Positions 15,043 through 21,245 of a stretch of 35,006 nt of DNA are shown one piece after another. The stretch comes from Oscillospiraceae bacterium (GTDB taxonomy: Bacteria > Bacillota > Clostridia > Oscillospirales > Ruminococcaceae). The first letter of the stretch is position 1. Every line of letters starts with the position of its first letter. Where the stretch lies: positions 1 to 35,006 of the forward strand of contig JAFQBT010000024.1 in assembly GCA_017399625.1 (NCBI GenBank), read 5' to 3'. Position numbers and translations under genes: made by a program. The notes under the pieces were generated by a model that was not told the origin of the DNA, did no database searches, and saw only the letters and a list, made by a program, of their open reading frames with translations.

Positions 15043-15795
15043 ATGTTTGATATTAACGGAAAAGTTGCTGTTGTTACCGGCGGCGCAAACGGAATCGGTC
15101 TTGCAACCGTAAAAGCAATTCTTGCAAAGGGCGGTCATCCGATTATCGCCGACTATAACGAAGAAGCAGGCAAAAGAGAAGCCGAAGCTCTTGGAATTCC
15201 TTTTTACAAAATCGATATTTCCGACGAAGAAAAAGTAAAAGAGATGTTTGAAGATATCATCGCAAAAAATGAACGTCTCGATATTCTTGTAAACGGCGCA
15301 GGCATCGGCGGAAACAGCAGACCCATCACCGCTCCGGACAGCCTTGAACTTGCTAAAAAATCCTTCAACGTAAACGTCCACGGAACTCTCAACTGCTGCA
15401 AATACGCAATTGCACAGATGCAGAAACAGGGTGGAAACTGTGCAGTTGTAAACGTAGCTTCCATTCTCGGCGTTGTAAGTAATCCCAACAGCATCGGCTA
15501 CAGCGGAAGCAAACATGCTGTAATCGGTATCACCAAATCCCTTGCTCTTGAAAACGCCCCTATGAATATCCGTGTAAACGTTCTTTGCCCCGGCTTTACC
15601 GATACCGCAATGTTCAACAAAGACCTTTACGGCGAACAGATCTATAATTATATTCTCGGTCTCCAGCCTCTTTCCAAAGGAACCGGAAGAGCTGCAAATG
15701 TTGATGAACAGGCACATGCAATCATCTTCATGATTGAAAACAGCTACCTCACCGGACAGAGCATTATCGTTGACGGCGGTTACACTGTTCAGTAA
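15043..15795 (+). CDS. short-chain dehydrogenase/reductase (array module 2)
   Basis: A 250-residue classical SDR. The cofactor motif TGGANGIG is at residues 12-19. NGAG at 84-87 replaces the usual NNAG. The catalytic Ser140, Tyr153 and Lys157 (IGYSGSKHAV) are intact. LTGQSIIVDGGYTVQ closes the protein. It is an NAD(P)-dependent oxidoreductase of unknown substrate. The start at 15043 has AAGGAGG 8 bases upstream. It probably forms a small regulon with the TetR before it and ends at terminator T2. Codon use is biased as in the zinc dehydrogenase. Confidence 0.9.
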   Translation: MFDINGKVAVVTGGANGIGLATVKAILAKGGHPIIADYNEEAGKREAEALGIPFYKIDISDEEKVKEMFEDIIAKNERLDILVNGAGIGGNSRPITAPDSLELAKKSFNVNVHGTLNCCKYAIAQMQKQGGNCAVVNVASILGVVSNPNSIGYSGSKHAVIGITKSLALENAPMNIRVNVLCPGFTDTAMFNKDLYGEQIYNYILGLQPLSKGTGRAANVDEQAHAIIFMIENSYLTGQSIIVDGGYTVQ

Positions 15796-15831
15796 TAAAC
15801 TTTTCCGCGTTCTAAATAAATACCCCTTAAA

Positions 15832-15863
15832 GGAAAGTTCCCGGCTTCTGTCGGGAGCTTTCT
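15832..15863. terminator. terminator T2 between SDR and TetR
   Basis: A stem of GAAAGTTCCCGGC with GTCGGGAGCTTTC is followed by TTTTTT. It is related to T1 and T3 and is preceded by the same AAATACCCC. It lies between a plus-strand SDR and a minus-strand TetR and can serve both. Confidence 0.8.
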
Positions 15864-15872
15864 TTTTTATAT

Positions 15873-15894
15873 AGTAAAGCCTCCCGGTCATTAA
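15873..15894. repeat. third junction remnant (22 bp)
   Basis: AGTAAAGCCTCCCGGTCATT followed by AA matches the leader of the small Cys-rich gene (12479-12500) with two differences. It directly follows terminator T2, as copy B follows T1. Confidence 0.7.
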
Positions 15895-15897
15895 TTT

Positions 15898-16482
15898 TTA
15901 TTTTACGAGCATCTTTTTATAGAAGAATTTCTGCATAAGTTCTGCAAACTCCTTTGGGTCAACATCTTTTCCTGAAGAAAAAATATTGTAAATAAGCCCA
16001 AATACTCCGTTTATTGCAAAAAGATTCATCACAAACAGTTCTTCTTCGTTATCAAAAGCAATGGTTTCGTCTTTTTCCCATTTTTTATAATCGTCAAATG
16101 ATGTCATCCATTTTGTTTCTTCTTCCATAAGTTTTTCAAGAAGAATCGAACATCTGTCGCTTCTGTAAAAAATCATAAAAAGTCTTTTATTATCAAAAAA
16201 ATATTTTGTTTGTTCTATAAACATTTTTCCCATTTCATAACTTGATGAAAACATTTGCTTAGGAGATATAATTTTTGAAAAGTTTTCAAAAAAATCGTTT
16301 TCAAGTTTTTCATAAAGGTCATATATATCTTCAAAGTTATGATAAAAAGTTGCTCTGTTGATACCGGCTTTTTCACAAAGTTCTTTAACTTTGATTTTAT
16401 GTAAAGGTTTTTCTTCAAGCAGTTCTATCATTGTTTCTTTAACAAGCTTCTGAGTACATCTTTTTCTGTAATCCAATGCCAT
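15898..16482 (-). CDS. TetR family regulator (array module 3)
   Basis: A 194-residue TetR-type protein. The helix-turn-helix is in IKVKELCEKAGINRATFYHN at about residues 30-49. The ligand domain is helical and aromatic-rich. It is not a close paralogue of the two other array TetRs and has a more A/T-rich gene. AAGGAGT lies 5 bases before the start. It is divergent from the SDR at 16638, with four CWGTTTA repeats between them. It is probably the repressor of that SDR gene. Its stop lies three bases from the 22-bp junction remnant. Confidence 0.85.
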   Translation of the reverse strand: MALDYRKRCTQKLVKETMIELLEEKPLHKIKVKELCEKAGINRATFYHNFEDIYDLYEKLENDFFENFSKIISPKQMFSSSYEMGKMFIEQTKYFFDNKRLFMIFYRSDRCSILLEKLMEEETKWMTSFDDYKKWEKDETIAFDNEEELFVMNLFAINGVFGLIYNIFSSGKDVDPKEFAELMQKFFYKKMLVK

Positions 16483-16501
16483 AAAAAACTCCTTATTAAC
16501 A

Positions 16502-16610
16502 CAGTTTATCGTTTTTTGTTTAACAACTTACTTTTACAAAAATACTGTTTATTGCTTATTTACACAACAAATTATACAATATATTTGCAGTTTATTCAAC
16601 ATACTGTTTA
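16502..16610. promoter_or_regulatory. four CWGTTTA repeats and the SDR promoter
   Basis: CWGTTTA occurs at 16502, 16545, 16588 and 16604. The first three are exactly 43 bp apart, about four helical turns. A promoter TTGCTT (16552-16557)-17 bp-TACAAT (16575-16580) for the plus-strand SDR lies between repeats two and three. The repeats are likely TetR half-sites. Confidence 0.5.
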
Positions 16611-16637
16611 ATATTTTTCATGGAGGTTGTTAATATT

Positions 16638-17390
16638 ATGAGATTTGATGGTAAAGTAGCAGTAGTAACCGGTGCCGCTTCCGGCGTTGGCAAAGTAGTA
16701 GCAGAACTTTTTGTTAAAGAAGGCGCAAAAGTAGTTGGCGTTGACCTTAAAGAAGGTTCCATGACAGAAATGAAAGCAGAACTCGGCGAAAACTTTGCTG
16801 AATATTACGGAGATATCTCCCTTCGTGAAACCAACGAAGGCATGATCGACAAAGCCGTCGAACTTTTCGGAGAATGTGATATCCTCATCAACAATGCCGG
16901 AATTTATGATATGGTAATGCCCCTCGATCATGTAACCGACGCAATGTGGGATAAGGTTATTAAAATCGATCTTTACGGACCTATGTACGCAAGCAGATAT
17001 TTCACCGCTCTTAAACTTAAAGAGGGCAAACCCGGAAGCGTTGTTTCCACCGCTTCTGTTGGCGGTGCTGCTCTTCCTGTTTGCGGTGGTGTCTCCTATG
17101 CAGCGGCAAAAGCAGCTCTTATTCAGATGACTCGTCATGCCGCATACTGCTACCGTGATAACGGTGTCCGTTTCAACGCTATTGCTCTCGGTGGCTGTGC
17201 AACCGGAATCCAGGCAACTATTACCGAACCCGATACAGATGGCCTCCGCATCGCAAAAATCATTAACAGCGATACCAGAATCTGCCAGCCCATTGATGCA
17301 GCCAATGTTATTCTCCATCTTGCATCCGATGAAGCAAAAGCAGTTACTGGTTCCATCGTCAATGTTGACAGCGGCTGGTCCTGCATTTGA
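16638..17390 (+). CDS. short-chain dehydrogenase/reductase (array module 3)
   Basis: A 250-residue classical SDR. TGAASGVG is at residues 11-18, NNAG at 85-88, and catalytic Ser140, Tyr154 and Lys158 (VSYAAAKAAL) are intact. The ending is IVNVDSGWSCI. It is clearly a different SDR subtype from those at 4286 and 15043. The start at 16638 follows TGGAGG by 11 bases. The ATG at 16620 has no ribosome binding site. The substrate is unknown. The gene ends at terminator T3, which abuts the polymerase stop on the other strand. Confidence 0.9.
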   Translation: MRFDGKVAVVTGAASGVGKVVAELFVKEGAKVVGVDLKEGSMTEMKAELGENFAEYYGDISLRETNEGMIDKAVELFGECDILINNAGIYDMVMPLDHVTDAMWDKVIKIDLYGPMYASRYFTALKLKEGKPGSVVSTASVGGAALPVCGGVSYAAAKAALIQMTRHAAYCYRDNGVRFNAIALGGCATGIQATITEPDTDGLRIAKIINSDTRICQPIDAANVILHLASDEAKAVTGSIVNVDSGWSCI

Positions 17391-17430
17391 TTTCAACAGA
17401 CAAAAACCTTTAAATACCCCCAAATCCACA

Positions 17431-17465
17431 AAAGAAAGTCCTCGGCTTTGCCGGGGATTTTCTTT
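17431..17465. terminator. terminator T3, shared by SDR and Y-polymerase
   Basis: A 16-bp stem around CCTCGGC-TTT-GCCGGGG. It touches the polymerase stop codon (17466-17468, minus strand) and follows the plus-strand SDR, so it works for both. T1 and T2 look like copies of it. Confidence 0.85.
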
Positions 17466-18989
17466 TTACGCCCTGTGTCCTCCAATCTGCCCGTTTCTGT
17501 CTATAGTAGTGCCGCCTTCCTCAAAGTTCATTCCCTTGAGAATGGCGTTCTTGCCGTAGCGCTTCTTTATCTCCGCAATAGCCTTCTGCTGCCGCTTTTC
17601 TTTTTCGAAAGCGGCTTTTTCTTTTGCCAGTTTTTCTTCTTTGGCAGCAAAATCATCGAAAAAGTTCAGCTGCTGGAACGGAGATTCCTCCTGAGCACCC
17701 TCCGGCAGAACATGGCAGGCAACAATGTTCACTCTGCGTGCTAAAAGGTTCTTGTCGGTAATTTCATCAAAAAGCTTGAGCACCGATTCGGTTATCAGCT
17801 TCGATGATGAAGTGTATCTGCCGATATTTGCCGTACCGTGGGCGTGTTTCGGTACTTTTCTTCCGTAATAGTCGGTTTTGATCTCACCTTTGTAGCTGTT
17901 TGCGCTGTTATCGTTCGCAAGATTTTCAATATCATATCCAACAGTGAGCACTATCTGATCCGTGACAAGTCCTTTCTCCACCAAATCAAGAGCAAGAAGA
18001 TCTGCCATCTCTTTGATGATGAGCACCGTTTCTTCGTATTTGTAAGGTCTGTGAAGCACTTGTCCTGAACCGAGACTGTTGTTTTCGGGTCTGTAGGCCT
18101 TTATTTCAGCAATTGTGCAGGGTTCCCAACCCCATGCATGGTCTATGAGCAGTTCCGCATTGACTCCGAAGAGTTTATAGAGCAGTTCTTCATTATGATA
18201 GTTCTCCGGCCAGCCTACCGAGCACCGGGCGATGTCTCCCATGGTAAACATTTCGTTTGCTTCAAGTTTTTGAGCATAGCCGTGGCCTATCCTCCAGAAA
18301 TCAGTAAGGGGCTTATGATCCCAGAGTTGTTTTCGGTAGCTTATCTCGTCAAGTTCAGCTATCCTCACTCCGTCCTTATCCGCAGGCATTTTCTTTGCGA
18401 CTATATCCATAGCCACCTTTGCAAGGTACATATTCGTTCCTATGCCCGCAGTTGCGGTTATTCCCGTGGTTTTGAGCACGTCCCTTATCATCGTCATTGC
18501 AAACTCATGCGCATTGAGCACGGAGTGCTTCAGATATGGAGTGAGGTCTATAAAAACCTCATCAATTGAGTAAACGTGGATATCTTCCGGAGCGATATAT
18601 TTGAGATAGATGTTATATATCCTTGTGCTGTATTCGATATACAGTGCCATTCTCGGCGGTGCAACAATGTAATCAAGTTCCAGCTGAGGGTTCTTTTCTA
18701 ATTCAAGCGCATGAAAGGACTTCCTTGCAAACATCTTTCCAGGAGTTTTCCTTAATCTTTCTGCGTTTACCCACTTAACCTTCTGCACTACCTCAAAAAG
18801 TCTTGCTCTGCCCGGTATGCCGTGTTTCTTCATTGAAGGCGAAACCGCAAGGCAGATGGTCTTTTCCGTTCTGGATTTATCTGCAACCACAAGGTTAGTG
18901 GTCAGTGGGTCCAATCCTCTCTCGACGCATTCCACCGAAGCATAAAAGGATTTGAGGTCTATGCAAAGATATGTTTTCTCCTTCTCCAT
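17466..18989 (-). CDS. Y-family DNA polymerase (UmuC/YqjW type)
   Basis: A 507-residue translesion polymerase. The N-terminal catalytic motif is YLCIDLKSFYASVECVERG with Asp11, and the palm acidic pair is in VYSIDEVFIDLTPY. TAGIGTNMYLAKVAMD and the helix-hairpin-helix-like region GIGHGYAQKLEANEMFTMGD follow. A little-finger region and a charged Lys/Glu/Ala coiled coil of about 50 residues end the protein. It would copy damaged DNA after SOS induction. A LexA box overlaps its promoter. Its usual partners (small protein, YolD-like) lie 5 kb downstream across inserted dehydrogenase modules, so cotranscription is probably lost. Confidence 0.9.
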   Translation of the reverse strand: MEKEKTYLCIDLKSFYASVECVERGLDPLTTNLVVADKSRTEKTICLAVSPSMKKHGIPGRARLFEVVQKVKWVNAERLRKTPGKMFARKSFHALELEKNPQLELDYIVAPPRMALYIEYSTRIYNIYLKYIAPEDIHVYSIDEVFIDLTPYLKHSVLNAHEFAMTMIRDVLKTTGITATAGIGTNMYLAKVAMDIVAKKMPADKDGVRIAELDEISYRKQLWDHKPLTDFWRIGHGYAQKLEANEMFTMGDIARCSVGWPENYHNEELLYKLFGVNAELLIDHAWGWEPCTIAEIKAYRPENNSLGSGQVLHRPYKYEETVLIIKEMADLLALDLVEKGLVTDQIVLTVGYDIENLANDNSANSYKGEIKTDYYGRKVPKHAHGTANIGRYTSSSKLITESVLKLFDEITDKNLLARRVNIVACHVLPEGAQEESPFQQLNFFDDFAAKEEKLAKEKAAFEKEKRQQKAIAEIKKRYGKNAILKGMNFEEGGTTIDRNGQIGGHRA

Positions 18990-19028
18990 AAACCCCGCTC
19001 CTTTCCGATTTTATTATTCCCCAATCTC

Positions 19029-19070
19029 ATTATATATCCAAAAATCGCAAAGTCAAGAACATATGTTCTT
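19029..19070 (-). promoter_or_regulatory. LexA (SOS) box on the Y-polymerase promoter
   Basis: GAACATATGTTC (19057-19068) fits the Firmicutes LexA consensus GAAC-RNRY-GTTC and extends to a 16-bp palindrome. On the minus strand TTGACT (19051-19056) and TATAAT (19029-19034) are 16 bp apart. The box overlaps the -35 side of the promoter, so LexA binding would repress the polymerase until DNA damage. Confidence 0.85.
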
Positions 19071-19158
19071 TTTGTATGTAATTATTTTCTTTGGGACATT
19101 TTTACACCAATAATTTTTATTAAAACATGTTGCACCTTTTCATATTTTCTGTTATCTA

Positions 19159-19272
19159 TTGTAGAAACCATTAAAAGAGGCCTCTATTATATTCCCGTTG
19201 TTTTAAGTATTCATTCCCACCTAAATACTTACCGGTTACGATTCCCACCTTTTGATATCATGGTTTCTACAA
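19159..19272. repeat. 114-bp element with 13-bp terminal inverted repeats
   Basis: TTGTAGAAACCAT (19159-19171) and its exact complement (19260-19272) bound the element. Inside are a perfect 10-bp palindrome AGAGGCCTCT (19176-19185), a second hairpin TAAGTATT (19204-19211)/AATACTTA (19224-19231), and three ATTCCC copies at 19191, 19213 and 19241. No open reading frame fits. It could be a MITE, a recombination site or a structured RNA. The rest of the 356-base gap from 18990 to 19345 holds only the polymerase promoter and the next terminator. Confidence 0.6.
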
Positions 19273-19307
19273 AGAGCTCTTAAATCAAGTAATTAGGAGG
19301 TGTATAA

Positions 19308-19338
19308 AAAGCCCTACTCGGATTTTGAGTAGGGCTTT
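19308..19338 (-). terminator. terminator of the GmrSD-like gene
   Basis: A 12-bp stem, AAAGCCCTACTC with its complement, has a 7-base loop. On the minus strand it ends in TTTTTATA, 8 bases after the stop codon. An AGGAGGTGT just to its left (plus strand) has no start codon after it. Confidence 0.85.
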
Positions 19339-19345
19339 ACTTCTA

Positions 19346-21070
19346 TTATATTGTCTCCCAAAGGGATTTCGCTTGTTCATAGAGCCATTTCGCTCTTGCT
19401 TCAATTTCCGCTTCATTCCAAATTTCTTTCTTCAAAGAATCATGCATAGTAACTAATCCACTTGCACATCTTTCCAAACCGGGATTTTCGTCTCCTTTTC
19501 CAGCTTTTTTATCTATCCAACTATTGTCTCGGATGGAGGCATTCAAAGATTGCGGTATGATAGCAAGATTTCCCAATGTAAGCAATTTAGAGTCACGGTT
19601 TCTTGCCAATTCTTCCGTTGCACAAGGCTCCCAATTGTTACGCCATTTCTTGGGCATCATATGTTCAAGGCTATAGTTATTAAAACCAAGTAAGGCTACA
19701 GAGCTTTTTGGAGATCTTATTCCGGATTCAATCATGTAAAGAATACCTCTGGTCTGGAGATTTACAAGTTTAGCGCTCATAAAGCCTTCTTTCAGTTCAT
19801 TATTATCCGGAATATATGTAGTTGCATCATTACTTTTAAGAAGCTTTTCTTTAAGGGATTCCGCATCTAACACACCATTAAGAATTAAAGAAGAAAACAA
19901 ATTGTTATAGTTCTTTGTATTGGCGTGTACAACCATTCTACGCATTAAATAGCTTTCAAGAATCTCATATATTTTTCTTAACTCGTTTGGATTCTCTACA
20001 TTTTTTGCTACATAAAGAATATATGGAATAAGAGTAGTATTTTTCAAACCAAATATTATAATGTTAATTCTCTGTATTCCAGGTACGGAAGTAAGACTCA
20101 TATCACAATATTCGGGATGGAACGTTTCTGCAAAACAATTTGCATACTCAGCCATATGCTCAAGCACAATTTTTTTATCACCAGCACAGTAATTGGTAAT
20201 AAAATCTTGATACGATTTTGAAAGATGTTCCACTCTTGAATATACAATTTTATCTTCTGCAGAGACATTATATTTTTTATCTTGCAAGAATATTTGAAAA
20301 TAAGCATCAAAGAAAATGTCTATTAAAGACCTCTTCATTCTACCGGTTTCTAATGTCTGTTCCCAATAGCTACGAGCATCTGAATCCTTTTCAAATATCG
20401 AAACCCAATTTTTTTCATACTCTTCAACATTATCTTTACTATAAAAATAGTTTTTAAGTAATTCTGCCGTTGTTAAACGCACACCAAGAGAGTTTATTGT
20501 GTCAAAAACCTGTTGTTCATCTTCGCCATCCGCAAGATCAATACAAACAAACTGTACATTTTGTTTGATAATATTTCTATTGAATTTCTGTACATTTATT
20601 TTAGATATAAAGTAATTGAATGCAGAAATAATACGCGACTCTGGTGTTGAATTTTCAATTTTTTCTGCTGCAGTTAAATTCATTACTTTTTCAAAAGCCG
20701 CACAATCATTTCTTCCATGCTGAAGAACAATGGTATTATCATCAAGACGGAAATCTTTATCAAATAAATTATTTTGATTGTTTTTCAAGCAGAGTGCTTT
20801 CAGAAAAATCATTAGGGTAGTCAGTCTTTGTTGACCATCAATAACTATTCTTCGATCAGAAAAGCTATCCCACATGTTTGGTTGGGCTCCGGCTTTGAAA
20901 ATAATGGAACCAAGAAAATACGGTTTTTGCGTTTTTGTTACAAATTCCATGTCAGAAAGAAATCTGTCCCATTGTTCTTCATCCCAAACATAAGAACGCT
21001 GATAGAATGGAATTTCCAACAATCTCGAACCATTGAATATACCATTAATCAGTATTTCGCCAGCTTTCAT
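19346..21070 (-). CDS. single-chain GmrSD-like protein (DUF262 + DUF1524)
   Basis: A 574-residue protein. The DUF262 domain has the IPFYQRSYVWD motif (about residues 19-29) and the DGQQRLTTL motif at residues 78-86, which are the nucleotide-binding ParB-like features of GmrS. The C-terminal DUF1524 HNH-type nuclease has SLEHMMPK (His470) and LTLGNLAIIPQSLN. GmrSD enzymes are type IV restriction systems that cleave modified phage DNA, so antiphage defence is the leading role. The start at 21070 follows AGAGGG by 6 bases; the longer frame lacks a site. It has its own promoter and terminator, so it is a stand-alone gene. Confidence 0.88.
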   Translation of the reverse strand: MKAGEILINGIFNGSRLLEIPFYQRSYVWDEEQWDRFLSDMEFVTKTQKPYFLGSIIFKAGAQPNMWDSFSDRRIVIDGQQRLTTLMIFLKALCLKNNQNNLFDKDFRLDDNTIVLQHGRNDCAAFEKVMNLTAAEKIENSTPESRIISAFNYFISKINVQKFNRNIIKQNVQFVCIDLADGEDEQQVFDTINSLGVRLTTAELLKNYFYSKDNVEEYEKNWVSIFEKDSDARSYWEQTLETGRMKRSLIDIFFDAYFQIFLQDKKYNVSAEDKIVYSRVEHLSKSYQDFITNYCAGDKKIVLEHMAEYANCFAETFHPEYCDMSLTSVPGIQRINIIIFGLKNTTLIPYILYVAKNVENPNELRKIYEILESYLMRRMVVHANTKNYNNLFSSLILNGVLDAESLKEKLLKSNDATTYIPDNNELKEGFMSAKLVNLQTRGILYMIESGIRSPKSSVALLGFNNYSLEHMMPKKWRNNWEPCATEELARNRDSKLLTLGNLAIIPQSLNASIRDNSWIDKKAGKGDENPGLERCASGLVTMHDSLKKEIWNEAEIEARAKWLYEQAKSLWETI

Positions 21071-21108
21071 AATAAACCCTCTTTTTTCGACAAATATATT
21101 CAATTTAT

Positions 21109-21137
21109 ATTTTATCACCAAGAATTCAGCTAATCAA
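21109..21137 (-). promoter_or_regulatory. promoter of the GmrSD-like gene
   Basis: On the minus strand TTGATT (21132-21137), a 17-bp spacer and TAAAAT (21109-21114) lie about 40 bases before the start codon. Confidence 0.6.
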
Positions 21138-21201
21138 TATCAAAACAGTCTCAGCAAACAAAAGGATATTTCAAATTATCAAAACCACCTTATTTTAAAC
21201 A

Positions 21202-21238
21202 AAAAGTATCCCATGCCTCTTCGACATAGGATACTTTT
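21202..21238 (-). terminator. terminator after the large lipoprotein gene
   Basis: A stem of AAAAGTATCC with GGATACTTTT, plus an inner CATG/CAT pairing, lies 8 bases beyond the stop codon. On the minus strand it ends in TTTTTGTTT. Confidence 0.85.
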
Positions 21239-21245
21239 ATTCTTT

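Noticed and set aside
1-19300. Ends, integrase and origin of transfer of the conjugative element
   Set aside because: No recombinase, relaxase, coupling protein or direct-repeat attachment sites could be found, so no boundary is claimed.
19294-19310. AGGAGGTGT site suggesting a small plus-strand gene
   Set aside because: No start codon follows; the sequence runs into the terminator of the opposite gene. It may be a relic of a leader like those at 7643 and 10971.
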